Below are positions 43,951-53,747 of a stretch of 64,000 nucleotides of DNA, one piece after another. Position numbers and translations under genes: made by a program. Within the stretch, counting starts at the first letter, position 1. Each line of letters begins with the position of its first letter. Under the pieces are notes generated by a model. It searched no databases and was not told where the DNA came from. It saw nothing but the letters and a program-made list of their open reading frames with translations. The stretch covers positions 124,001 to 188,000 of the forward strand of contig PGYM01000003.1 of NCBI GenBank assembly GCA_002839675.1, given 5' to 3'. This DNA is from Methanomicrobiales archaeon HGW-Methanomicrobiales-1 (GTDB lineage: Archaea; Halobacteriota; Methanomicrobia; Methanomicrobiales; Methanospirillaceae).

Positions 43951-46581
43951 GTCACACCCTTCGCGGGTGTGTGGATTGAAATCGGACATGCTACACCACC
44001 AACACGCAGGACTTTTGGTCACACCCTTCGCGGGTGTGTGGATTGAAATTCCCGGATAGCTGGCATTAAAGGCCGGTAGGAATCGTCACACCCTTCGCGG
44101 GTGTGTGGATTGAAATATAAGGGTTTCAACGCCTGAATTATACTTGTAACAGTCACACCCTTCGCGGGTGTGTGGATTGAAATTGGATCGTCTGGATACT
44201 TGAAAATCTGCCAAAACGTCACACCCTTCGCGGGTGTGTGGATTGAAATAAGGGGGGGGTCAAGTATACCTGTTTTAACATCAGTCACACCCTTCGCGGG
44301 TGTGTGGATTGAAATACGTCCATAATTTTGCCCTCAAGGAGCACAATCTCAGTCACACCCTTCGCGGGTGTGTGGATTGAAATTGTCGTGGTTTGCTTTA
44401 GATACTTGTGACGCTCCGTCACACCCTTCGCGGGTGTGTGGATTGAAATCGGGACGACCCCACCCGGACAGTAAACCTGTGCCGTCACACCCTTCGCGGG
44501 TGTGTGGATTGAAATAGGAGCGCCTGCTCAAGCCGGTGCCGTCCGTCGAGTCACACCCTTCGCGGGTGTGTGGATTGAAATAGCTCTATCCGCTGTCGAG
44601 GGGTGAGGATTATCAGTCACACCCTTCGCGGGTGTGTGGATTGAAATAATTATGGTGGGATCTGAAGGTAAAGTCATCGCCGTCACACCCTTCGCGGGTG
44701 TGTGGATTGAAATTGCATGTCGTCTACGTTGTTGAGATTGTACCGGCAGTCACACCCTTCGCGGGTGTGTGGATTGAAATTTTTTCATTGTCTAACCTTT
44801 ACCTCCTAAGTCAACCGTCACACCCTTCGCGGGTGTGTGGATTGAAATCACTAAACACATATATAACAGTATTTCCATAAAGTCACACCCTTCGCGGGTG
44901 TGTGGATTGAAATAATTATGGTGGGATCTGAAGGTAAAGTCATCGCCGTCACACCCTTCGCGGGTGTGTGGATTGAAATCCACTTAGACGTCGGCAAAAT
45001 AGGTTGTACAATAGGTCACACCCTTCGCGGGTGTGTGGATTGAAATAGGTCAAGAGAGACATGGCGTCCCTGCTACATACAGTCACACCCTTCGCGGGTG
45101 TGTGGATTGAAATAGGGTTTTATGAGGTGGCGTGAGGCGGGGCTATGAGTCACACCCTTCGCGGGTGTGTGGATTGAAATTATCTCACTCCGGTTGAACT
45201 GAATGCAGCCGTGCGTCACACCCTTCGCGGGTGTGTGGATTGAAATTTTCTTTGCCGGGGATACTTAACGATCCCCATACGTCACACCCTTCGCGGGTGT
45301 GTGGATTGAAATTGATCAGATGGCAGATGCAAAGAAAACCCTGTTGAGTCACACCCTTCGCGGGTGTGTGGATTGAAATCTGATAGTCAATATAGAGGGA
45401 ACGTGTTTTCGGATATGTCACACCCTTCGCGGGTGTGTGGATTGAAATTAATTAAGTTAGTGCGTCCGGTCCCGGCGGATTGTGTCACACCCTTCGCGGG
45501 TGTGTGGATTGAAATCCAAAAGGGAACCGCGTATTGTTCAGGGTGAATACAGTCACACCCTTCGCGGGTGTGTGGATTGAAATCATGACGATAGCGCAAG
45601 TATGCGCGGCAATAGTCGTCACACCCTTCGCGGGTGTGTGGATTGAAATTCTGTAACCATGATGGGACAAGCGCAGGGGATGAAGTCACACCCTTCGCGG
45701 GTGTGTGGATTGAAATATGACGCAAACAATTGGGAACCCCCAACACCAGACCATGTCACACCCTTCGCGGGTGTGTGGATTGAAATTTCGGTCATTGGCC
45801 CTCCGAATATGCGATATCGAGTCACACCCTTCGCGGGTGTGTGGATTGAAATACTATCCAGTTCGGATTACTGGGTGCCGGTGCAGTCACACCCTTCGCG
45901 GGTGTGTGGATTGAAATCCGCTGAAATGCTGCTATGCAATCCACGCACCGGGTCACACCCTTCGCGGGTGTGTGGATTGAAATTGCTCTCGGGGTGTTGA
46001 CCACGCCTGATCAACGTCACACCCTTCGCGGGTGTGTGGATTGAAATAGCGTGTTTGTATGGCTGATAGCCAGATAAGCCCTGTCACACCCTTCGCGGGT
46101 GTGTGGATTGAAATCAAGTGCCCATTGGTCTACAGGAAGCAGGAAAAGTCACACCCTTCGCGGGTGTGTGGATTGAAATCCCTCAGCTGTAATGAGGCTC
46201 CGCACAGGTGCTTCGTCACACCCTTCGCGGGTGTGTGGATTGAAATAATGAGGAACAAGGTTGCCGGGACAATCCCTGCAAGTCACACCCTTCGCGGGTG
46301 TGTGGATTGAAATACATCATAGGCCATCGTTCCCAAGAAAAAGAAGAGTCACACCCTTCGCGGGTGTGTGGATTGAAATGTCCAATCAACACCAGTACCA
46401 GCACCAGCAGCGGCGTCATACCCTTCGCGGGTGTGTGGATTGAAATCCGATGTACTGGGCGATCAATAAAAAATTTTGCAGTCACACCCTTCGCGGGTGT
46501 ATGGATTGAAATGGAAACGGAACTCTTGGCGTTGGTGTTGGAGTGGGCAGTCACACCTTAACCGGTGTGTACTTCAACTTC
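43951..46581 (+). CRISPR. Type I-C CRISPR array: 40 repeats, 39 spacers
   Basis: The 32-nt repeat starts GTCACACCC, has a stem around TTCGCGGG and ends GATTGAAAT, the I-C form whose 3' end gives the crRNA handle. By reading each unit I count 40 repeats: 1-37 identical, repeat 38 (46415) with CATACCC, repeat 39 (46481) with GTATGGA, and repeat 40 (46550-46581) badly decayed. Spacers are 32-38 nt, mostly 34-35. Spacers 11 (44648-44681) and 15 (44914-44947) are identical. I found no exact spacer match elsewhere in the window. Confidence 0.99.
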
Positions 46582-46703
46582 CATTTTCCCCGCTATCCCA
46601 TTATCAATAACCCAAAAATAAAAACAAACCACTGTTCTTTCAACCTTCTCCCGGCAGCAACATCCCCCCAACCACTATATCCCAAAACATCCCATTTCTA
46701 CCC

Positions 46704-48044
46704 ATGGCAGTCCACCCCATCGAAGAGCGTTATGGCACGAAAGAGATGCGTGCCGTCTGGAGTGAGAAGAACCGCTTTTCCTGTATTGTCAGCGCCGAAG
46801 TTGCGCTGGCAAAAGCCGAGGCACACCACGGCATGATCCCGGCAGCAGCGGCAGTTGAGATCAGTGAGAAGGCCCACGATGCCTCGCTCGAACGGGCAAA
46901 GGAAATTGAGCTCGAGATCAGCCACGATATGATGGCGATTGTCAAGGCAATATCCGAAGTAACCGGTGAATCCGGGCGCTGGGTGCATTACGGTGCAACA
47001 AGCAATGACATCCTTGACACGGCAACCGGGCTTCAGCTCGGCCAGACGCTCGATTTGATCGACCAGAAACTGCGCCAGTTATTAGGTGTGCTCCTCAAAC
47101 GCTCGGTCGAAACAAAATTATTGGTCTGTATCGGGCGGACGCACGGGCAGCATGGCGTGCCAACAACGTACGGGCTCCGGTTTGCCATCTGGGCAAGTGA
47201 GATCGGTCGGCACATAGTCCGCCTCGAACAACTGCGTCCCCGGGTCGTGGTCGGGCAGATGACAGGTGCGGTTGGTACGCAGGCAGCGCTCGGGCCCAAG
47301 GGGATGGAAGTGCAGGCAACCATGATGGAGTATCTTGGCATGAGTTCGGTGGACGTCTCAAGCCAGGTGATCTCCCGCGACCGGTATGCAGAGTTCTTCA
47401 TGTTCTGTGCAGGTGTCGCTACAACGCTTGACAAGATCGGTATCGAGATTCGCTCTCTCCAGCGAACCGAGATTGGCGAAGTCGAAGAGGCGTTTGGGGC
47501 AAAACAGGTAGGCTCCTCCACGATGCCGCACAAACGTAACCCCATCAAGAGCGAGCAGGTGTGCGGCCTTGCCCGCATTATCCGCTCGGCAGTAGAACCC
47601 GCGCTCCAGAACAATACCCTCTGGGATGAACGGGACTTGACCAATTCCTCCTGCGAGCGGGTACTCTTCCCTGAGGCATCAATCCTTACCGATCACTGCC
47701 TGCGGCTCATGACGGTTGTTCTTGATGGCCTTGTGATCAACCGTGCGGGAATCCGCAGGAACCTTGCCTTCCTCCACGGGATCAACATGGCCGAATCGGT
47801 TATGATCGAGCTCACCAAAAAGGGCATGACCCGGCAGGACTCCCACGAGCGGATCCGGATGGCGAGCATGCAGGCGCTTGCCGAGAACCGGCCTCTCGCC
47901 GATGTGCTGGGAGCCGATCCTGAAATCGTGCGGTACTGTTCAAAAAATGATATTGCAGCACTTCTTAACCCGGACGCTTACATCGGCACATCAGTCAGTC
48001 AGGTGGAACGCGTTATAGAAAAGCTCTCTCCGCTCAGCCTGTGA
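46704..48044 (+). CDS. purB: Adenylosuccinate lyase
   Basis: 446 aa, fumarase/aspartase superfamily. It splits SAICAR to AICAR plus fumarate and adenylosuccinate to AMP plus fumarate. The family signature GSSTMPHKRNPIKSEQ is intact (about 271-286), with the catalytic His region RTHGQHGVPTTYG (about 146) and HYGATSNDILDT (about 92). The ATG at 46704 follows a short spacer of 122 nt after the array end, which should contain its promoter (CACTATATCCC near 46672 is TATA-like). Confidence 0.97.
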   Translation: MAVHPIEERYGTKEMRAVWSEKNRFSCIVSAEVALAKAEAHHGMIPAAAAVEISEKAHDASLERAKEIELEISHDMMAIVKAISEVTGESGRWVHYGATSNDILDTATGLQLGQTLDLIDQKLRQLLGVLLKRSVETKLLVCIGRTHGQHGVPTTYGLRFAIWASEIGRHIVRLEQLRPRVVVGQMTGAVGTQAALGPKGMEVQATMMEYLGMSSVDVSSQVISRDRYAEFFMFCAGVATTLDKIGIEIRSLQRTEIGEVEEAFGAKQVGSSTMPHKRNPIKSEQVCGLARIIRSAVEPALQNNTLWDERDLTNSSCERVLFPEASILTDHCLRLMTVVLDGLVINRAGIRRNLAFLHGINMAESVMIELTKKGMTRQDSHERIRMASMQALAENRPLADVLGADPEIVRYCSKNDIAALLNPDAYIGTSVSQVERVIEKLSPLSL

Positions 48045-48214
48045 GTGCAGATTTCTCCATCCTTTTTTACCGGTCAGGGCAAAGTCTTTGGCCATTCGCC
48101 GGAGATGGATTGGGCAGCGAAAAGGCAACGGCAGGTTTTATTTGGTTTTACGTGATTTAGCGTCACAGAATCTAGTATCTTTATCTTCTTATACAATCAA
48201 CATCGAAAATATCC

Positions 48215-49477
48215 ATGGATCGGTATGCCTCATTTTCTCGTATCAATGTCTCCCATACTGATCTTGTACGAATGATTGTCATCTTGTCCCTGACGATCAG
48301 TTGTATTGTTATCACTGCCGTATCCCTCCGCGCAAACATCGGAACAATCTATGCCCAGCTCTTTTACTTTCCGATCCTCTATGCCACCTATTTCTACCCG
48401 AGACGGGGCCTCATCCTTGCCGGAGTTTGTGCCGTTGCCTATGAGATACTGGCCTATGATTACCTTTTCCCCGATACCGGCCTTTTGATCTACACAACCG
48501 GGCAGGCCGTGCTTTTCATCTGTATTTCAGCAGTTGTTGCACACTTTACAGAAAAAGTGAACAGAAGCGAAGCACGTTACCGGAGTATCTTTGAGACCTC
48601 GCTCCTGGGGATTGTCCTGTTTGACCAGAACAGCTTTGCAATCCGCATGACCAACAATTACCTGTCGCAGATGCTGGGGTATACACCGGAAGAATTTATT
48701 GGCATGACGTTTCCCCAGTTGTTCGCATCCAAAGAAGAGCAGCGCAAATTCTTTGAGTACCTGGGTTCGAGCGAGGATGTGAATAATTTTGAAACCCAGT
48801 TCGTTGGCAGGAACAAAGAACCACTCTGGGTTAATCTGTCGTGGCGACGGGTCAGTGACAATCAGGTGAGCTGCTCGGTGATCGATCTCAACAAACGTAA
48901 ACTGGCTGAGCAGGCTGCAGAAGAAAATTATGCCCGTTACCAGCAGGTTACCGAACTCTCTGTACTTGATGCAGGGAAGATCCCGTTGAATTACTCGATT
49001 TTCTCTCCCGGGGAAATGATCCAGTCGATCATTGATGCAGGAGGATATGCCACAAAAGCGGACATAACGATTGATATTCCTCGCAATATCACGTTCGATG
49101 CGGATGCCGGTAAAATATCGACGGTAATTGAGTCTATGCTCTCAAATGCGGTCAACTATTCAAAACCCCCAAGAAAGATCCGGGTTTCGTATCAGTCCAG
49201 TGCTTCAGACAAGATGCACCGGATAGCGATCCAGGATAATGGGATTGGAATTACCAATACCCAGCTTGATGAGATTTTTGAACCTTTCCAGCTTCCGGAT
49301 TCCGGCACTATCGTCAGGAAATATGATCGGATTGGACTCTCGTTATCCATTGCAAAAAAATACATCCAGATGCATGGCGGTTATATCAGTGTGGATAGTA
49401 TCGTGAACCTGGGGAGCACGTTTACTATTCATCTTCCAAAAACCCGCAGTGTGGCGGGGAAAGGAAACGATGGGTAA
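48215..49477 (+). CDS. Membrane-PAS sensor with ATPase domain but no clear DHp histidine
   Basis: 420 aa. Membrane helices fill residues 18-112 (YATYFYPRRGLIL turn as in the 25-27 kb pair). A PAS domain (about 120-232: IFETSLLGIVLFDQ to CSVIDLNKRKLAE) is followed by a short linker and an HATPase domain (about 265-412) with MLSNAVNYSKPP (N box), IQDNGIGITNTQ (G1), FEPFQLPD and IGLSLSIAKKYIQMHGG. The usual phosphoacceptor helix with His-Asp/Glu is missing from the linker (YARYQQVTELSVLDAGKIPL). It may pair with a DHp-only sensor such as the one at 14.9 kb, or act without phosphotransfer. Confidence 0.85.
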   Translation: MDRYASFSRINVSHTDLVRMIVILSLTISCIVITAVSLRANIGTIYAQLFYFPILYATYFYPRRGLILAGVCAVAYEILAYDYLFPDTGLLIYTTGQAVLFICISAVVAHFTEKVNRSEARYRSIFETSLLGIVLFDQNSFAIRMTNNYLSQMLGYTPEEFIGMTFPQLFASKEEQRKFFEYLGSSEDVNNFETQFVGRNKEPLWVNLSWRRVSDNQVSCSVIDLNKRKLAEQAAEENYARYQQVTELSVLDAGKIPLNYSIFSPGEMIQSIIDAGGYATKADITIDIPRNITFDADAGKISTVIESMLSNAVNYSKPPRKIRVSYQSSASDKMHRIAIQDNGIGITNTQLDEIFEPFQLPDSGTIVRKYDRIGLSLSIAKKYIQMHGGYISVDSIVNLGSTFTIHLPKTRSVAGKGNDG

Positions 49478-50208
49478 CTTTTTTGTTATTTTGATGGCTT
49501 GTTTATCCTCGACAGTTCCTTGAAAACACTCATTATTTTACCTGATTTTCATCATAATACGGAAATGTGGGAGACGGAAAATAGCGACTGCCTTAAAATT
49601 TTCTCTTCTTTTAAGGGGAAATTAGTCCGGATTCACCAGAGTGACAATTATTGATGGGCATTTTAGTTGCCACGATTTCATATGAAATGTCCAAAACAGT
49701 GTGATCCTTGCGATTGGTGCCGCATGGCAGAATCCCACCATGTTCATGTCAATTGCCAGAATTAAATAGCAACGATTTAATATTGTAAAACTATTTTTAT
49801 TTTGTACTGGATATTTGAGAAACCAGAAATCTGCTCATCCAAATCTTACGTTTCTCTGGAGATCCAATAACTGAGATTTTCTAAAATGATCTGATAAACA
49901 CCCAATGTCAATTCCTCCTCGCATGAACCCTGAAATATCAATCATTTCCTCTAGGGGAACCAGCATATTAGTCGATTGGATTAGTGAGATATGATTCTGC
50001 CGGTGAATTTCCCAAAAAAACGGGTAGTTGCCACCAATAATGGGGTTGCATTCCGAAGACTATTCCCGATCATCCGGATATTCACAGTCTTTATGGATTT
50101 CATAATCCATCCAATAATTATCTTTAAACGTCAGTTTTCAATTCGGCCAATTCTTTGTATAAACACCGGTATATGTTGCTTCTCTGCTGACCGTAAAGGA
50201 GATTCCCT
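49478..50208. other. Intergenic region of 731 nt
   Basis: It holds the putative Cys-rich micro-ORF at 49682-49765. The frame 49991-50221 gives a protein of hydrophobic residues with no ribosome site and overlaps the next start, so I do not call it. A ribosome site AAAGGAG (50194-50200) serves the response regulator. No RNA gene is visible. Confidence 0.4.
49682..49765 (+). CDS. Possible 27-aa Cys/His-rich microprotein
   Basis: ATG 49682 to TAA 49765 encodes MKCPKQCDPCDWCRMAESHH followed by seven residues including another Cys. The Cys spacing C-x3-C-x2-C-x2-C with nearby His could bind Zn2+. There is no ribosome site and such short frames occur by chance, so this is a tentative call. Confidence 0.25.
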   Translation: MKCPKQCDPCDWCRMAESHHVHVNCQN

Positions 50209-51558
50209 ATGGACCATGTGACAATTCTTGTCGTTGAAGATGAAGTGATTGTCAGCATGGACCTTTTGCACATCCTTGAAACGATGCACTATTCTCCACT
50301 GTGTGCTGTCAGGACCGGTGATGAAGCTGTCGTAAAAGCACGTGAAAAAAAACCTGACGTTGTTTTAATGGATATTAACATTCCCGGCACGATGGATGGG
50401 CTTGATGCAGCCGGGATTATCAGAGAAGAGCTGGGTATTCCGGTAATATTCGTCACTTCTTATTCAGATGATGCAATCATAGAGCAAGCCAAACACGTCA
50501 ACCCTTACGGATATGTGATCAAACCCTTTACCGAGCGGAACCTGAAAGTTGCAATCGAGATCGCGTTATCCCGAAAAGCTGCTGAGCTGCAGGACAGGCT
50601 GTCGGAACCGCCGGCAATTCCCGCAGGACTGGCAGAGACTCCTGTCAGGACCGGATGCCCCCACTCCAGTCTTTCAGATATCCGCACTTTGTTTGTGAAG
50701 GGTTTTTTTCATGACGTTGCCCTCCTGATCTATAGTAATTCTGAGATTAAGGAGCAGGTCTTCGCCTCCTTTATTGAACGGAACCTCAAAACCCGGGGGG
50801 ACCTTTTTTTTGCCTATTCTTTCTCAAGGGCCCACAGGAATTTTCTCTCCGAGATCCAGAACGGGAAGATCCGTGTCTGCCGGATTAAAGCTGGCGAACT
50901 CGCACCCTTAAGAGAAATTCTGTCGGACGTTCAAGCCTCTTCGGGAAGCGCATACCCGGTTCCCCTGAAGCTCCTTATCGATTTTTCAGAACGGTATGAA
51001 CCTGAAGATATCCTGGCGGTTGTTGATCAGGTTATCGCAGTCCGGAAATCCGGCGTGCCGGTCTCGGGAATTATCGCGCTCGATTCAGGGATGACTGACG
51101 ATATTCTGATAAAAGAACTCTCGGAGAAAATACCCGGCGTGGTAGCAGCAACCAGCTATGGGACGCTCATATCGTGTGCGGACCAGTCGTTTCCCCTTGA
51201 ATCGCTCTCATTTCTCCCCCAGACTGTTGTTGATGAAACGGTTAAGAAGATTCTGGAACCGGTTGTTCTCTCCCTTTTGGAAAAGCCGATATCCGGGTAT
51301 AATATCCTCAAGGAGATCCGGGGACGCTACAACCTGTCGGTTCCCAAGGCCCGGGTCTATACGCAGTTGTACGATCTCCAGAAGAAGGGATATCTTTCGG
51401 TAAGTACCATCGGGAAATCAAAAGTGTATTCCCCAACCGAGACCGGAAAGTTGCATATCCGCCAGAAGCTGGATGAGTTCAGGTCGGTATTCTATCATAT
51501 TCTTGCAGAGATGGCAGACCAAAATGGCAGTTCAGGTTTCCCGAAACGAAAAGAGTGA
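50209..51558 (+). CDS. Response regulator with C-terminal PadR-like winged helix
   Basis: 449 aa. The receiver domain (1-120) has the acidic pair Glu10-Asp11, phospho-acceptor Asp55 (VVLMDINIPG), and switch residues in VIFVTSYSDD and YVIKPFTE. The middle (about 155-330) is a domain with GFFHDVALLIYSNSEIKEQV and FFAYSFSRAHRNFL, similar to the MEDS/DUF835-like signal domains of methanogens. The end (about 345-440) reads LEKPISGYNILKEIRGRYNL and VYTQLYDLQKKGYL, a PadR-type winged helix. This would be a regulator acting straight on DNA. Ribosome site AAAGGAG precedes ATG 50209. Confidence 0.85.
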   Translation: MDHVTILVVEDEVIVSMDLLHILETMHYSPLCAVRTGDEAVVKAREKKPDVVLMDINIPGTMDGLDAAGIIREELGIPVIFVTSYSDDAIIEQAKHVNPYGYVIKPFTERNLKVAIEIALSRKAAELQDRLSEPPAIPAGLAETPVRTGCPHSSLSDIRTLFVKGFFHDVALLIYSNSEIKEQVFASFIERNLKTRGDLFFAYSFSRAHRNFLSEIQNGKIRVCRIKAGELAPLREILSDVQASSGSAYPVPLKLLIDFSERYEPEDILAVVDQVIAVRKSGVPVSGIIALDSGMTDDILIKELSEKIPGVVAATSYGTLISCADQSFPLESLSFLPQTVVDETVKKILEPVVLSLLEKPISGYNILKEIRGRYNLSVPKARVYTQLYDLQKKGYLSVSTIGKSKVYSPTETGKLHIRQKLDEFRSVFYHILAEMADQNGSSGFPKRKE

Positions 51559-51581
51559 AGTGAATTTTATTATCGTCACAC

Positions 51582-53747
51582 TCACTCTTTCTTTTTAAGT
51601 CTCTTCTTGATATCAGATTTACGGTCGTACAGGATTATTCCGACTCCAAGTGCCAGCATGATCGTGAGTATTCCGATGACCAGGATGAGGTTGTCGGCAA
51701 CAAATTTCCCGATAACTTCTGCAAGGTTCTGGATGACCCCGGGAGGCTGCTGTTGGGATGCAGGTGCCGTGGAAGCCGGGACCGTAGCCGGTGTCTGTGC
51801 CGCTGCAGACTGGTCTTTCAGGCTGACCAGGCTGAATGCGGATAAGCCCTTTGGCGATGTTGCCCGGAAGATAATGTTGCCAGCCTCATCGATCCCGGAA
51901 TAATCCGTAGCAAGCAACTCTGAAGTTCCGTCATCTGCAATGTGGGCGATACCTATCGATTTAGTCCCGCCGTGGGTCATCACCCAGTCAGGAGAGATAG
52001 TCAGCATGACCGTTGCAGGGCCGGTGGTGACAAGAGCAGTCTTTTCCACGATAACGTTGTAGGCAATGTCCCCAACCTGTTTGTTGTTGTTCAGGGCTGC
52101 GGCCTGATATGCACTCCGCATATCCGGGTTTATGGTTTCTGAGATAGTTGTCGTGATGGCCGCGTTGTCGGGAACTGCGGCAAGCGGTGTATCAAGCGAG
52201 AAGGCGACCGAACCCGTGCTTAATGTTGCAGATACAGGGGTTGTACGTAACCCGATGCTCTTTATGGTTCCGGTTATCGCCCCGTTCTCTCTGACCGGTG
52301 TATCGCGTGTCTCCATGATGAGGGTAAAGCCGGGATGTCTGATGGTGATCAGGTTGTTCGTGACGGAGATTGTTGCACCGGATTTTTCTGTAAGCGCAGT
52401 TGCGAGGCGGATTTTCTGGGTGCCTGCAGGACCGGGTATAACGGTCAATCCGTCAACCGAAATGGGCTGCTTTGTTACCCCCGACTTCTGGAATGGAGCC
52501 AGGAAGAACTTGTTGATCTCCTGAATAACCGGGGCTAGTGCCTGCTGAACAGGACTGGAACGGCTCGTCAGGCCGCTGTCACTCCCACTATCACTGAAAC
52601 TGCCGGTATTCGTCCCACCGCCGTTATTCCCTCCGCCACTACTCGTGGAAGCAACGGCGGTCATGCCAAAGGTCGAGAGCCCGTGGGGAGAGACCGCCTT
52701 GAAATAAGTAGTGGAGCCTGAATGGTGATCATAAGTCGTGCTGAGGGGTTCTTTTCTCCCATCATCCCCGAACCGGAAGATCTTTACGTTTCCAGTGCCT
52801 CCATTGGCTTCAACCCAGTCATCGGAAACGCCCAGATAAAGAGTGACACCGGCGCTGCCCAGGTTGGCATTGAGGGCCGCAGTGTTTGTGAATTCAACCG
52901 TATAGGCAACCGACTTGATATTGAGATTGCTGCTGGTTGCAGCAACCTGGAAAGCATTGGCAGCCGACGTTGTTGCGCCCTGGATGATATTCTGCTGGAC
53001 TGCGACACCGGAGACCGGTTTGGTCAGGGCGACATCAATCTGAGCGCTGGCAGTCCCGAGATTCCCGCCAAGGTCCGCAGTAACCGGGGTTGTCGTCATT
53101 ACCACGCTCTGGATGTTGTTGACACTATAGGTATTCGTACTAGAATCCGTAACGACATCTGTCCCGATATATTTCATTGAATCCCAGCCGGTTGCCGGGT
53201 TTGTAATTGTCATCGTCGTAGCATCTGTTTTCTGGGCGGTTGCGGAACCCGAAAGGGAGGATGTGCTGATGTTTACCTGCTGTGCACCGCTGGCTGTTGT
53301 TGCTGTGGAAACACCTGATACCGTGGTATCTGCGGTTTTGGATTCGACGGTTGTGCCGGTGGGACGAGTGGTTTTGAAGATGGTGTCGGTACTTGTTGTG
53401 GAGAGTCCGTCACTTGTGGTTGATTTCACTCGGTAATGGTATGTCGTGAATGACGAGAGACCGTCCAGCTGGACTAGGTGGGAACTGGACATTGTTGTAT
53501 TTGTTTTGGTTAGACTATAACTGGTATCAAGACTGTAGCTGACAATGCTGTTTGAATCGCCGTTGGTTTTCCATGTAATGTTAGCGGTGTCGGACCCGAT
53601 TCCTGTGGCAGATATATTAAAAGCGTCAAGGGGAACAGATCCGGAGATCATTACGTTTGCCGCGTCAGCGGGTGTCCAGAAAAGACCTGAAGTTAACCCG
53701 ATTGAAAAGCAGAGAATAAATAAAAATAAAATTTTTTTTTCAATCAT
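51582..53747 (-). CDS. Large surface protein: Fn3 domain and two PGF-pre-PGF-like domains, membrane-anchored
   Basis: 721 aa. A signal peptide (1-29, ending ADA) is followed by an Fn3 domain (about 40-128: SATGIGSDTANITWKTNGDS, later YHYRVKSTTSDG), a Thr/Ser-rich region, and two copies of a beta domain with VSDDWVEANGG, FRFGDDG and SPHGLSTFGMT (about 270-365), and PDWVMTHGGTKS, IADDG and SPKGLSAFSLV (about 575-645). A C-terminal membrane helix (about 690-710) and a basic tail (KSDIKKRLKKKE) anchor it. Its start overlaps the upstream gene by 4 nt. It is probably a cell-surface adhesin or scaffold. Confidence 0.85.
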   Translation of the reverse strand: MIEKKILFLFILCFSIGLTSGLFWTPADAANVMISGSVPLDAFNISATGIGSDTANITWKTNGDSNSIVSYSLDTSYSLTKTNTTMSSSHLVQLDGLSSFTTYHYRVKSTTSDGLSTTSTDTIFKTTRPTGTTVESKTADTTVSGVSTATTASGAQQVNISTSSLSGSATAQKTDATTMTITNPATGWDSMKYIGTDVVTDSSTNTYSVNNIQSVVMTTTPVTADLGGNLGTASAQIDVALTKPVSGVAVQQNIIQGATTSAANAFQVAATSSNLNIKSVAYTVEFTNTAALNANLGSAGVTLYLGVSDDWVEANGGTGNVKIFRFGDDGRKEPLSTTYDHHSGSTTYFKAVSPHGLSTFGMTAVASTSSGGGNNGGGTNTGSFSDSGSDSGLTSRSSPVQQALAPVIQEINKFFLAPFQKSGVTKQPISVDGLTVIPGPAGTQKIRLATALTEKSGATISVTNNLITIRHPGFTLIMETRDTPVRENGAITGTIKSIGLRTTPVSATLSTGSVAFSLDTPLAAVPDNAAITTTISETINPDMRSAYQAAALNNNKQVGDIAYNVIVEKTALVTTGPATVMLTISPDWVMTHGGTKSIGIAHIADDGTSELLATDYSGIDEAGNIIFRATSPKGLSAFSLVSLKDQSAAAQTPATVPASTAPASQQQPPGVIQNLAEVIGKFVADNLILVIGILTIMLALGVGIILYDRKSDIKKRLKKKE

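Noticed and set aside
43951-46581. Many 60-120 codon frames on both strands within the array, all sharing the peptide pieces SIHTPAKGV, NPHTREGCD or HPSRVCGLK
   Set aside because: They are translations of the CRISPR repeat in its frames, not genes.
49991-50221. 76-codon hydrophobic frame ahead of the response regulator
   Set aside because: No ribosome site, and it overlaps the real start at 50209.
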